Assembly (NCBI GenBank): GCA_017521405.1
Contig: JAFXCP010000006.1
Location: 51,602-115,601 of the forward strand
Length of the DNA stretch: 64,000 nucleotides
Source: Akkermansia sp.
Lineage (GTDB): Bacteria; Verrucomicrobiota; Verrucomicrobiia; Verrucomicrobiales; Akkermansiaceae
Direction: 5' to 3'
How positions within the stretch are numbered: position 1 is the first letter of the stretch; every line of letters begins with the position of its first letter. This document shows, piece after piece, positions 17,118 through 26,190 of this stretch. The notes beneath the pieces are model-generated. The model was not told where the DNA came from. It saw nothing but the letters and a program-made list of their open reading frames with translations, and did no database searches. The translations under genes and the position numbers were made by a program.

Positions 17118-18622
17118 TAGGTATTCTTGTTTTCATCTGCTGTGTTCTTTTGCTTGTAGGGGGCTATTTTTTGTACGGTCGCTTGGCAGAAAAGGTGTAT
17201 GGTTTTGATGCTTCTGCTCCGGCACCCAGCTGTACACAAAAAGATGGAGTGGATTATGTGCCTCTCCCCGTGTGGAAGGTGTTTCTCATCCAACTGTTGA
17301 ACATTGCCGGTCTGGGACCTGTTGTGGGGGCTCTCAGTGGGTGTTTATTCGGCCCGGTGGCCTTGGTGTGGATTGTGTTGGGGTGTATTTTTGCAGGAGC
17401 TTTGCACGATTTGCTTTCTGCCCTTATGTCGCTGGAGAATAAGGGAGCCAGCCTTCCGGAGTTGATTGGTAACACGCTGGGACCCACCGCGCGCTATTTA
17501 ATGCGCCTCTTGTGTATTTTCCTGCTGCTCATGGTGGGCGTGGTGTTCACGCAGTTACCGGCCGGTATGCTGCACGGGCTTGTGACCGATGTGTCTTCTT
17601 TTTGGTGGGCTGTGATTATTTTGGCATACTATTTTATGGCTACGGCTTTGCCTATCAACGCATTAATTGGGCGTATCTATCCTTTTTTCGGTGCCGTATT
17701 TCTTTTCATGGCTTTGGGGCTTGCCATTATGTTGCCCCTTAGTGGGCATGAGGTGTTACCCCGCCTGAATACTGCGGAGGTGATGCATCCTGCGGGCTTA
17801 TCCGTATGGCCCATGATTTTTGTGACCATTGCCTGCGGTGCCATATCCGGTTTCCATGCAACACAAAGTCCGCTGATGACTCGCTGCCTGCCGGAAATGC
17901 GGCACGCACGTTGCGTATTTTATGGCGCGATGATTGTGGAGGGGCTTGTTGCTCTGGTGTGGGCAACTGTGGGACTCACACTGCGCGATGTGTTGACTGA
18001 TTATGCTCTGGTGCCGGATGCTGCTACCGGCAAAAATGTGCTGCAACAACTGGCGGAACCGGGGGGGATTTCCTTTGCTGCCCTCACCATGGCTTCCCCC
18101 TCCATGGCTATTAACTACGCTTGTGAGATGTTGCTGGGACCTGTGGGGGCTTTCTTCGCTGTACTGGGGGTGGTTATTCTTGCCATTACCAGTGGTGATA
18201 CGGCCATGCGCAGTTGCCGCCTCATGCTGGCGGATGTACTTCACCTTGGGCAAAGGAATACTTGGATGCGCCTAGCTCTTTCCTTGCCTCTCTTTGCCGT
18301 GGTGATTGTTCTCTTCCAGTTGGAAATTGGCGTTATATGGCGCTATTTCGGCTGGGCTAATCAGGCGTTGGCATGTTTTACTCTGTGGAGTATTGCGGTG
18401 CATATGAAATCGCACGGTCGCAATTCATTGATGCCTTTGTTGCCGGCCTTGTTCATGACATCTATGTGTACCACATTTCTGCTGTACGCTCCGGAATGCG
18501 GCATATGTTTCTCCCTCACCGTATCTACGTTGGTAGGTGTTTTAGTCTCATCCGCCTGTTTGCTTCTTTTCCTGCTGAAGAGGAGGCGCGGGCAAAGCAA
18601 TTCGCCCCATGGCACATTGTGA
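17114..18622 (+). CDS. cstA: CstA-family peptide/pyruvate transporter
   Basis: The 502-aa protein has about 13 hydrophobic segments throughout. Family hallmarks near the N-terminus are YGRLAEKVYGFD, DYVPLPVWKVFLIQLLNIAGLGPVVGALSG and GALHDLLSALMSLENKG, matching carbon-starvation protein A. In the middle it has ISGFHATQSPLMTRCLPEM. It is the shorter CstA form (E. coli CstA is about 700 aa), lacking the long C-terminal part. Known family members import peptides or pyruvate. It is translationally coupled to the deacetylase gene by an ATGA overlap. Confidence 0.92.
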   Translation: MIGILVFICCVLLLVGGYFLYGRLAEKVYGFDASAPAPSCTQKDGVDYVPLPVWKVFLIQLLNIAGLGPVVGALSGCLFGPVALVWIVLGCIFAGALHDLLSALMSLENKGASLPELIGNTLGPTARYLMRLLCIFLLLMVGVVFTQLPAGMLHGLVTDVSSFWWAVIILAYYFMATALPINALIGRIYPFFGAVFLFMALGLAIMLPLSGHEVLPRLNTAEVMHPAGLSVWPMIFVTIACGAISGFHATQSPLMTRCLPEMRHARCVFYGAMIVEGLVALVWATVGLTLRDVLTDYALVPDAATGKNVLQQLAEPGGISFAALTMASPSMAINYACEMLLGPVGAFFAVLGVVILAITSGDTAMRSCRLMLADVLHLGQRNTWMRLALSLPLFAVVIVLFQLEIGVIWRYFGWANQALACFTLWSIAVHMKSHGRNSLMPLLPALFMTSMCTTFLLYAPECGICFSLTVSTLVGVLVSSACLLLFLLKRRRGQSNSPHGTL

Positions 18623-18679
18623 GAGCATTTGTCTCTTGCTATCAGTGGCATTTTCTGTTAAAGTTCAGCACAGGAAGGC

Positions 18680-21283
18680 ATGGACGACCTTGACGAATAC
18701 CAGAATAAGCGGAAGGCGGCGGAGGATCGTCGTCGGAGTCGCGCTGCCCGCAAAGAAACGGTAGTGCACCGTAGTTTGGGGGAGTTGCTGCGTTCTTTCC
18801 TGCTGAAATGCTGCATCGTATTGGGAATTTCCGCTCTTGTGCTGGCGGGGCTTGGATATGTAGTTTTTGAATCCGTTACGGCTAAGTATCAGAAATGGGC
18901 GGAGGAGTTTAATCTTGAGGATATTAATAATCTGGACCACCCCTGCATTATATATGATCGCAATGATGAGGAGATAGGTCGTATATACGATGAAAATCGT
19001 AGCTATGTGACTATTGATAAAATATCCCCTGCGATGATAGATGCTCTTGTGGCACAGGAGGATAAGAATTTTTGGAAGCATAAGGGGTTTGATCCCATGG
19101 GGATTGTTCGTGCCGTTAAGGAGGCGATGGCCGCCGGCGGTAAGGTGAATCAGGGTGCTTCGACGATTACTCAGCAGCTTGCTCGAAACGCCTACGATTT
19201 GGAGGTGCGTACGCAAGCTCGCGGCGGAAGTCGCTACGAGCGTAAAATTGTAGAAATCTTTTTGGCTCTTCGTATAGAAAAGAAATACGATAAGCGCCAA
19301 ATTATGGAGTTTTACTTAAACCGCATCTATTTCGGTCGCGGGTATTATGGTATTCGCTCAGCTTCCTTGGGCTATTACGGCAAGGAACCGGCGGATTTGA
19401 CGGTGCGGGAGGCTGCCAGTATCGCGGCACTCATTAAAAACCCGGAGAACTATAATCCCATACGTAATGCGGAGTTGAACTGGCGGTGGAGAAACGATGT
19501 TATTGACCGCATGGAGCGTTCCGGCTACTTGACAGCCGGAGAAGCAGCCCGGGTGAAGGACCAGCCCCTTGGATTGAATCCTAATCCCTTGCGCCGCAAT
19601 ACCTCGCATTTGCATGCCATGGTGCAGCAGCTTGCAGTGGGAATTTTCCAAAACCCCGAGCGTGGAGAGGAAATCATTAAAAGCCGTGGTATTAAAATCT
19701 ACACCACCATCGACCGCCGTATGCAGGAGTCTGCGGAGAAAGCGCTGGTGAGCCGTTTGGAGGAAATAGAACAGCATAAGGATTATAAACACGTTCGCTT
19801 TACGGATGTATCCGATCCTCGCTGTGCACAGCATCGTTATGTGGATGGTGCTGTGTACGCAGTGGATAACCATACCGGGGCTGTGCTGGTGTACGTGGGC
19901 GGACGTAGTTTTGACAGGGATAACTTCGATATCATCGAATCCGGCCGTCGCTCCGTGGGTACGGCCATGCTGCCTTTCTTGTACATGTGTGCCTACGATA
20001 ACGGCTATTCTCCATGCTCTCGTTTGCTGGATGATGCCATGGATAACCGCTTGGCCGGCATAGGTGGAACCGAGGGTATACTTGGCGAATGGGGCATGGA
20101 AGTGGAAAAAGGGCGTTATCTGGATTCTGTCACAACGCGCCAGAGTTTAGAATGGTCAAAAATCGCAGCCTCTGCCCGCCTAGGCATAGCTCTTGGCTCC
20201 CACCCGCAGAAGGGGGCAAAGGCCTTCCAAAATACCCTGCAAGCCGTGGGTATTACCCCTCCGCCGCGTAATCCCTCCAGCACGGAGGCAAAACCACAGT
20301 ATTATCCCCGTGTTTATCTTGGTACGGAGCCGGTCTCTCTTAAGGAGATTACGATGGCCTACACCGTGTTCCCCAATGCCGGGACTCGTCCCATTGCCCC
20401 GTATATTGTGGCTAAAATTACGGATAGTAATGGGAAGATTCTGTGGGAAAATCCCCTCTCAGTCTCTCATCGCAAGGTGAGGAGTACCGGTGCCTGTACT
20501 GCATATCGCTTGCATTCTATTATGAGGGAATCCTTGGAAAAAGGTTCTGCCCAGCGAGTGCGCCCCCTGCTGCCGGATTCCTTTGGCGGTGCAGTTAAGA
20601 GCGGCACTAATTATGATTTTTCGGATACGGCTTTGTTTGGTTACACCTCTTCCTTTACTTGTGGTATTTGGGTGGGCTTCCTGAACGACCACCACCCCAT
20701 ATATCCGGGTGCTTTCGGCTCTGATACCTGTGGTCCCATTCTGGCATCTATTCTTCAGGCATCTGCCGGGCGCATGGAGGATAAGAATATCCCGATTCCG
20801 GCAGATACGGAAGAAGTGGAAATCTGCACATCTTCCGGTCAAATAGCCACTAATTTCTGCTTTGAATCAACAATGAAGGATGGCAAACCCGGCTATGTCC
20901 GAACCACATACCGGGAGTATTTCCCCAAGGGAGATGTGTCTTTGGGGCATTGTGCCGTTCATGGGGATGGCAGCCCCTCCCTCACGGATTTTCTGGACAT
21001 GAACTCCGGTACGCTGAGTTCCTCCCGAGTGCTTCCCGTGGTGCCGATTTTGCCCAGAACTCCGGCGCTCATTGGTGAGGACCCCTACGATTCCGAGCTT
21101 ACCCTTAATCCTCGTTATAAGGATGCAGCTGCTTTGGCGGAATCCTCCGGTATGGCGGAGGAAATCTCCGCAGCAGATGATGATACCCCGGAGGAGGTGA
21201 CGCCTACCGCTGTGGATAGTAATCTGGAGCTTCCCCGACCGAGCCCGCTTAGGCATTTGCCCCTTGTTCCCCTTCAGTTGTAA
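18680..21283 (+). CDS. Class A penicillin-binding protein with damaged transpeptidase domain
   Basis: The 867-aa protein has a cytoplasmic basic N-terminus, one membrane span (about residues 41-64), a GT51 glycosyltransferase domain and a transpeptidase fold. GT51 motifs are intact: EDKNFWKHKGFD (catalytic Glu 127) and QGASTITQQLARN. In the transpeptidase domain the serine motif that should read SxxK is GTAMLPF (residues 427-433), with Thr for Ser and Leu for Lys. The SxN position reads SKI. Only the third motif (KSGT, 640-643) remains. It is therefore probably a glycan polymerase whose cross-linking domain is structural. The C-terminal tail of about 60 residues is acidic and Pro-rich. Confidence 0.9.
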   Translation: MDDLDEYQNKRKAAEDRRRSRAARKETVVHRSLGELLRSFLLKCCIVLGISALVLAGLGYVVFESVTAKYQKWAEEFNLEDINNLDHPCIIYDRNDEEIGRIYDENRSYVTIDKISPAMIDALVAQEDKNFWKHKGFDPMGIVRAVKEAMAAGGKVNQGASTITQQLARNAYDLEVRTQARGGSRYERKIVEIFLALRIEKKYDKRQIMEFYLNRIYFGRGYYGIRSASLGYYGKEPADLTVREAASIAALIKNPENYNPIRNAELNWRWRNDVIDRMERSGYLTAGEAARVKDQPLGLNPNPLRRNTSHLHAMVQQLAVGIFQNPERGEEIIKSRGIKIYTTIDRRMQESAEKALVSRLEEIEQHKDYKHVRFTDVSDPRCAQHRYVDGAVYAVDNHTGAVLVYVGGRSFDRDNFDIIESGRRSVGTAMLPFLYMCAYDNGYSPCSRLLDDAMDNRLAGIGGTEGILGEWGMEVEKGRYLDSVTTRQSLEWSKIAASARLGIALGSHPQKGAKAFQNTLQAVGITPPPRNPSSTEAKPQYYPRVYLGTEPVSLKEITMAYTVFPNAGTRPIAPYIVAKITDSNGKILWENPLSVSHRKVRSTGACTAYRLHSIMRESLEKGSAQRVRPLLPDSFGGAVKSGTNYDFSDTALFGYTSSFTCGIWVGFLNDHHPIYPGAFGSDTCGPILASILQASAGRMEDKNIPIPADTEEVEICTSSGQIATNFCFESTMKDGKPGYVRTTYREYFPKGDVSLGHCAVHGDGSPSLTDFLDMNSGTLSSSRVLPVVPILPRTPALIGEDPYDSELTLNPRYKDAAALAESSGMAEEISAADDDTPEEVTPTAVDSNLELPRPSPLRHLPLVPLQL

Positions 21284-21297
21284 TTTTTTTCGATACC

Positions 21298-22704
21298 ATG
21301 AATAACACTCAATCACTGGCAGCCACTCAGGAAAAGGCGTTCCGTATTAACATGGATCGCCAAGTCTATGGCTCATTTGCGGAAATCGGAGCAGGGCAGG
21401 AAACGGCCAATTGGTTCTTCCGTTCTTCCGGTGCTGCCGGCACCGTGGCAAAGACAATCTCTGCTTATGATATGACGGTGAGTGATACTTTGTACGGCCC
21501 GGTGCGCCGCTATGTATCCGAGGAGCGCCTGAAGCAGATGATGGATTATGAGTATACGCAGCTCATCAATCGCTTGGGGGATAAGCGCGGCAAGGATACC
21601 TGCTTTTTCTCCTTCTGCAATACCGTTAAATGCAAGGGGTATCGAGATAATGGTCCTTGGTCTGCGTGGGTGGGCGTTCGCTTCCAACTCCGCCCCGGGG
21701 CTGAGCCGAGCGATTTCGTGATGCATGTGCGCCTGCTGGTGCCGGATCACGATGTGCAGATGCGTATTTTAGGCATTCTGGGAGTGAATTTGTTGCATGC
21801 CATTTTTTACGACCGCGATGGAATGGATGATTTCGTTAACAGCGTGGGGGATAATCTGGACCCGGCCTTTTTCGAGGTCGACTTCATGCGTTTTTCCGGG
21901 AATGGCTTTGCCATGTTTGACAACCGCATTCTCGCGTTGCAGTTAGTGCGTAGTGGCTTGAGCCATGCTACCATCCTTTGTCCGGATGGCACTGTGGCAC
22001 AGCCTGCGGATTTGTTGTACAAACGCCCGATTGTGCTGATGCGCGGCAGTTTCCTGCCTCTCTGTAAGATTCATTTGGAGATGATGGATAGTGTGCGCCA
22101 CAAGTTCTGCGAGGAGCTTTCGGAGGAAGCTCAATCCAAGGTGGTGGATATCTGTGAGATTTCTCTTTCAAACCTGTTGCGAGGGCAGGGAAATGAGGTG
22201 GATTTACTGGATTTCCTGGACCGAGCGGATGCGTTGGCTGCTTTGGGTAAGACTGTGCTTGTGACTAACATGCCTTATTTCGATCGTATTACCACTCTTC
22301 TTAATGAGTTTACTAAGGAACCCGTGGCCATTGCACTCTCCATCGGCTTGCTGAACGAACTCTTTAAGGAAAAATGGGCAGATGCCCCGGGGGGCATTTT
22401 GGCCAGTATGGGGCACATTTTTGTGAATAAGACGAAGTTTTACGTTACTCCGTGGATTAACAGGAGCACGGGTGAGTTTGTTACGGCGGGAACTTATCGA
22501 GCCCCGGAGAAGTACCACTATCTCTACCGGCATCTGCGCGAAAACGGTAACATTGTGGAAGTACCCTATTTTAACCAGAAGTTGCTATTCCGCACACCTC
22601 GGGATATTATCCGCATGATTCAGGAGGGGGATGCGACTTGGAAGGAATACGTGCCGGAGGCTGCATACCGTATGGTGGAACACATTAAGGGAGGAGAAAG
22701 CTAA
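21298..22704 (+). CDS. Conserved 468-aa cytosolic protein of unknown function
   Basis: A soluble protein with no signal peptide. Its N-terminal pattern INMDRQVYGSFAEIGAGQE, WFFRSSGAAGTVAKTISAYDM and the block LYGPVRRYVSEERLKQMM I recognise as a conserved family of Bacteroidota and Verrucomicrobiota. Its members are often mislabelled in databases, for example as TonB-dependent receptor. Nothing here resembles a receptor or a known enzyme motif. The stop overlaps the start of sufS (TAATG), suggesting coupled translation and perhaps a link to cysteine desulfuration. Function is unknown. Confidence 0.85.
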   Translation: MNNTQSLAATQEKAFRINMDRQVYGSFAEIGAGQETANWFFRSSGAAGTVAKTISAYDMTVSDTLYGPVRRYVSEERLKQMMDYEYTQLINRLGDKRGKDTCFFSFCNTVKCKGYRDNGPWSAWVGVRFQLRPGAEPSDFVMHVRLLVPDHDVQMRILGILGVNLLHAIFYDRDGMDDFVNSVGDNLDPAFFEVDFMRFSGNGFAMFDNRILALQLVRSGLSHATILCPDGTVAQPADLLYKRPIVLMRGSFLPLCKIHLEMMDSVRHKFCEELSEEAQSKVVDICEISLSNLLRGQGNEVDLLDFLDRADALAALGKTVLVTNMPYFDRITTLLNEFTKEPVAIALSIGLLNELFKEKWADAPGGILASMGHIFVNKTKFYVTPWINRSTGEFVTAGTYRAPEKYHYLYRHLRENGNIVEVPYFNQKLLFRTPRDIIRMIQEGDATWKEYVPEAAYRMVEHIKGGES

Positions 22705-23924
22705 TGCCTTGCCCCGCAGCGGAGGATTTTCCCATTCTTGCCACGAAGGTAGGCAAGCATCCCCTTGTGTACTTGGATAATGCCGCCACCACGCAAAAGC
22801 CTGTGCAAGTGCTGGAGGCAGAGCGGCGTTACTACACGCAGCAGAATTCCAACATTCACCGTGGGGCTCACTACCTGAGCCGATTAGCAACAGAGGAACA
22901 TGAGGCGGCTCGCTCTACGGTGGCAGAGTTCCTGCACGCCGGCTCACCCGGAGAGATTATCTTCACCTCCGGTTGCACGGCAGGCATCAATTTAGTGGCT
23001 CAGGTGCTGGCTCTTTCCGGTATGGTGAGGGCAGGGGATGAAATCTTGGTAAGTACGGATTCCCACCATTCCAACATTGTACCGTGGCAAATGCTTTGTG
23101 AGCGCACGGGGGCAGTGCTGCGCCCTATCCCGCTGACTCCGGAATTGCAATTCGATATGGCGGCGTACGAGGGGATGCTCTCCGCTTCCTCAAGAATTGT
23201 CTCTGTACCCTATATCTCCAATGCTTTGGGAGCCGTTAATCCTGTGCCGCAAATTATTGCTGCCGCCAGAAGGAATAATCCCGATACGCTGATTTTGGTG
23301 GATGGAGCCCAGAGTACAGCCCACCTCCCTGTAAATGTGCAGGAACTTGGCTGCGATTTTTACACTTTTTCCGGTCACAAGGTGTATGCCCCCACGGGTA
23401 CCGGTGCCCTTTGGGGGCGAAAATCCCTCTTGGAGCAGCTTCCCCCGTGGCAGGGCGGTGGCGAAATGATTAGTGAAGTTACCTTCGCCCGTACCACCTA
23501 CAATACCCTTCCTTTCAAATATGAGGCCGGTACCCCTAACATTGCCGGCAATATCGTCTTGGCAGAGGCCTTGCGCTATGTGCAGCAAATCGGACTGCGG
23601 GAGATAGATGCCCACGAATCCGAGCTGACTCGTCTCCTGTACGATGGCTTGGAATCCCTTGGCGGCATCCGTATCCTTGGCCCCAAAGAACCCCGGGGTG
23701 CCCTCATTTCCATTACCGTACCCGGTGTTCACCATTATGATTTGGGTACTCTGCTGGACCAAATGGGAGTTGCCGTGCGCACCGGTCATCACTGTTGTCA
23801 GCCCTTCATGCAATCTTTAGGAATTACCGGCACCACTCGCTACTCCTTTGCTCTGTACAACACGAAGGAGGATGTGTACCGCGCTATCTCTTGTACCGAA
23901 CGTGCCCTCAATATGCTCCGCTGA
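22704..23924 (+). CDS. sufS: Cysteine desulfurase SufS
   Basis: PLP enzyme that takes sulfur from cysteine as a persulfide for Fe-S assembly. The 406-aa protein shows VYLDNAATTQKP, NIHRGAHYLS, GCTAGINLVA, STDSHHSNIVPWQ, the PLP lysine in FSGHKVYAPTGTGALWG, and the catalytic Cys in VRTGHHCCQPFM, all of the group II SufS type. It is one base overlapped with the upstream gene. The rest of the SUF machinery is dispersed: sufE at 25768 and sufCBD at 30.5-33.8 kb. Confidence 0.95.
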   Translation: MPCPAAEDFPILATKVGKHPLVYLDNAATTQKPVQVLEAERRYYTQQNSNIHRGAHYLSRLATEEHEAARSTVAEFLHAGSPGEIIFTSGCTAGINLVAQVLALSGMVRAGDEILVSTDSHHSNIVPWQMLCERTGAVLRPIPLTPELQFDMAAYEGMLSASSRIVSVPYISNALGAVNPVPQIIAAARRNNPDTLILVDGAQSTAHLPVNVQELGCDFYTFSGHKVYAPTGTGALWGRKSLLEQLPPWQGGGEMISEVTFARTTYNTLPFKYEAGTPNIAGNIVLAEALRYVQQIGLREIDAHESELTRLLYDGLESLGGIRILGPKEPRGALISITVPGVHHYDLGTLLDQMGVAVRTGHHCCQPFMQSLGITGTTRYSFALYNTKEDVYRAISCTERALNMLR

Positions 23925-23967
23925 GGTCACTTTGTGCCGAAAAATGTCAATTTGCAAGATATTTTGC

Positions 23968-24115
23968 TTGACTTTTCTTGAATAAATTGTATCCTGACTG
24001 GCCGTCTTGGGCTTCGCTGCCCGAACGAGACATCCCGGCGGGTGACGTATGCGCACCGACGTCGGAAGAACTCCAAACAAACCATCATTTCCAAGAATAG
24101 AAAGAAATCAATTCC
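23968..24115 (+). promoter_or_regulatory. rplY promoter and structured leader
   Basis: TTGACT (23968-23973), a 16-base spacer and TATCCT (23990-23995) predict a leader of about 110 bases. The leader contains the hairpin GGGC-TTCGCT-GCCC (24009-24022) and a perfect palindrome CCGACGTCGG (24056-24065). A structured leader on a ribosomal protein gene suggests autoregulation, but no known motif was matched. Confidence 0.5.
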
Positions 24116-24670
24116 ATGACGGACTATTCCATCAAAGCCTCCAAGCGCACGGTTGTGGGCACCGGTAAGCTGAATGCTCTTCGAGCTCAGGGTATCCTTC
24201 CGGGCGTTATCTATGGGCCTGCAGTTAAGGAAAACATCAACATCCAGCTTTCCGCTGCTGATGTGCGTACTCTGCTGAACTCCGTATCCTCCGATAGCTT
24301 CCTTGTGAACATCGATGTGGACGGTGAGATTATCTTGGCTCTGACCAAGGATGTGCAGCGTAACTTCCTGACGGACGCTACCACGCACCTCGACTTCGAG
24401 GCCGTGACCGCCGATTCTGTGGTGAAGATCATGGTTCCCGTGAAGCTCGTGGGTACGCCCGTGGGTACAACGATGGGTGGTGTGGTACACCAGATTGTGC
24501 ACGAACTGCCTGTGCGCTGCGCTGTGAAGGACATCCCCGCCTGCATCGTGGTCGATATTACGGAGGTTAAGATGAACGAGTCCATCCGCCTTGCTCAGGT
24601 GGAGCTTCCCGCTAACGTAACTTCTCCGTTCAACGGTACGGTGGTGCTTGCTTCCGTGGTGAAGCCCTAA
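24116..24670 (+). CDS. rplY: 50S ribosomal protein L25 (general stress protein Ctc form)
   Basis: Binds 5S rRNA in the large subunit. The 184-aa protein is the long two-domain form: an N-terminal 5S-binding domain with LRAQGILPGVIYG, then the C-terminal TL5-type beta domain with VPVKLVGTPVGTTMGGVV and ELPVRCAVKDIPACIVVDIT. It is monocistronic, with its own promoter and a terminator at 24694. Confidence 0.94.
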   Translation: MTDYSIKASKRTVVGTGKLNALRAQGILPGVIYGPAVKENINIQLSAADVRTLLNSVSSDSFLVNIDVDGEIILALTKDVQRNFLTDATTHLDFEAVTADSVVKIMVPVKLVGTPVGTTMGGVVHQIVHELPVRCAVKDIPACIVVDITEVKMNESIRLAQVELPANVTSPFNGTVVLASVVKP

Positions 24671-24693
24671 TTCCTTACCGCAATATATTTACG

Positions 24694-24727
24694 AAGGCGG
24701 TCTCCTCAAATGGGAGGCCGCCTTTTT
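24694..24727 (+). terminator. rplY terminator
   Basis: AAGGCGGTCTCC (24694-24705) pairs with GGGAGGCCGCCTT ending at 24724, with one G-U pair, followed by T residues. Confidence 0.85.
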
Positions 24728-24844
24728 AACTATGCTTTGGAAGCCCCCGGCAAGGCGAGATTTGCTATGCTGGCGGAATATAATCTTTACACGGGAAAAG
24801 AAAAGTGGTAGCTTGTGTGCTTTCCCAGATCGTTCCAAAATACT

Positions 24845-25759
24845 ATGAAAAACCTTCTTTCCATCGAAGAATTGACCGGCGATCAGATTCGCGAACTCCT
24901 GGCCCTTGGTCACCAGCTCAAAGCTGAACGCGGGAATCACAGCACGCTGCCGCTTGCCGGGCAGACGTGGGCTCTCATTTTCTCCAAATCTTCCACACGT
25001 ACCCGCGTCTCTTTCGAGGTGGGTATTTCCGAATTGGGCGGGCGGCCTATGTTCCTTTCTACCCGCGATATCCAACTGGGGCGCGGAGAACCAATCAAGG
25101 ACACAGCCCGTGTGTTGGGGCGGATGATTCATGGCGCGGTCATTCGCACCTTCGACCAGCAGGATGTAGTGGACTTTGCCGCATACTCCGGAATTCCCAC
25201 GATTAACGCCCTTACGGATTTGGAGCATCCCTGCCAAATCTTGGCCGATTTGCTCACCATCGAGGAACAGTATGGTGTGGGCTCCTGGAAGGATATGAAG
25301 ATTTCTTTCCTGGGCGATGTGGATAATAACATGGGACGCTCTTGGATGTGGGCTGCTAAGCATTTGGGCTTTACCCTTGCACTGGCCGGCCCGGAGCAGG
25401 CTCTCCCCAAGGCGGATACCCTCGCGGCTCTTGCTTGCCCGAACATCATCTGCACCACGGATGCTGCCGAGGCTGTACGGGATTGTACCGTCATCAATAC
25501 GGATACATGGATTTCCATGGGGCAAGAGGCAGAGAAGGGGACCAAGGAGAAGGCTTTCTTCCCCTATCAGGTGAACAATGAGTTGCTTCGCTTAGCGGAG
25601 AAGAACCATTGTGTAATGCATTGCCTGCCTGCTTACCGTGGATACGAAATTACGGACGAAGTGTTGGAGGCTAATGCCCCGATTATTTTCCGCGAGGCAG
25701 AAAACCGCTTGCACGCCCAGAAAGCTGTTCTTTACACCCTGGCCACCAGTAAGTCCTGA
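24845..25759 (+). CDS. argF: Ornithine carbamoyltransferase
   Basis: Makes citrulline from ornithine and carbamoyl phosphate in arginine synthesis. The 304-aa protein shows the carbamoyl-phosphate motif SKSSTRTRVSFE, LEHPCQILADLLT, the ornithine-loop region, and HCLPAYRG near the C-terminus. The ATG at 24845 gives the typical N-terminus MKNLLSIEELT. A start at 24815 would add ten atypical residues. A -10-like TATAAT is at 24779-24784 with no good -35. sufE follows nine bases later. The family also includes catabolic forms, and ArgF versus ArcB cannot be separated from sequence alone. Confidence 0.94.
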   Translation: MKNLLSIEELTGDQIRELLALGHQLKAERGNHSTLPLAGQTWALIFSKSSTRTRVSFEVGISELGGRPMFLSTRDIQLGRGEPIKDTARVLGRMIHGAVIRTFDQQDVVDFAAYSGIPTINALTDLEHPCQILADLLTIEEQYGVGSWKDMKISFLGDVDNNMGRSWMWAAKHLGFTLALAGPEQALPKADTLAALACPNIICTTDAAEAVRDCTVINTDTWISMGQEAEKGTKEKAFFPYQVNNELLRLAEKNHCVMHCLPAYRGYEITDEVLEANAPIIFREAENRLHAQKAVLYTLATSKS

Positions 25760-25767
25760 AAACAGTA

Positions 25768-26190
25768 ATGAGTTACGAGGAGCGTATAGAGGCCCTGCTC
25801 GATGATATGTCCGTCTTTGAGGATTGGACGGAAAAATACGAGTATATCATCTCTCTGGGGAGAAAACTGCCCCCCATGCCGGAGGTGTACCGCAAAAACA
25901 GCAACCTGATTAAAGGCTGCCAAAGCCGCGTGTGGGTAGGTACGGAATTAGATAATGGGAAACTCCTTATCCATGCAGATAGCGATTCCCTCATCACCAA
26001 GGGGCTGATTGCATTGTTCATTCGGCTCCTTTCCGGTTTGACGCCGGAGGAGATTCTCGCGGCAGATATGCAGCGTCTGGATGAGTGCGGCTTGCGGGAG
26101 CATTTGGCTTCGACTCGGGCCAACGCCTTGACAACGATGGCCGCCACCATCCGCAAAGCCGCAGACCAAGCCACCACGTTGCTACTGTGA
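25768..26190 (+). CDS. sufE: SufE-family sulfur acceptor
   Basis: The 140-aa protein accepts persulfide sulfur from SufS and passes it to the SufBCD scaffold. The family signature is present: RKNSNLIKGCQSRVWV with the acceptor Cys (residue 51), followed by DSDSLITKGLIALFI and GLTPEEIL. It lies between argF and a methyltransferase gene, overlapping the latter by four bases (GTGA), so it is away from sufS (3 kb upstream) and the sufCBD operon (5 kb downstream). Confidence 0.95.
   Translation: MSYEERIEALLDDMSVFEDWTEKYEYIISLGRKLPPMPEVYRKNSNLIKGCQSRVWVGTELDNGKLLIHADSDSLITKGLIALFIRLLSGLTPEEILAADMQRLDECGLREHLASTRANALTTMAATIRKAADQATTLLL

Noticed and set aside
26085-26186. Longer start for the methyltransferase at 26187
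   Set aside because: It lies inside sufE in another frame; the GTGA overlap with the sufE stop gives a natural coupled start.
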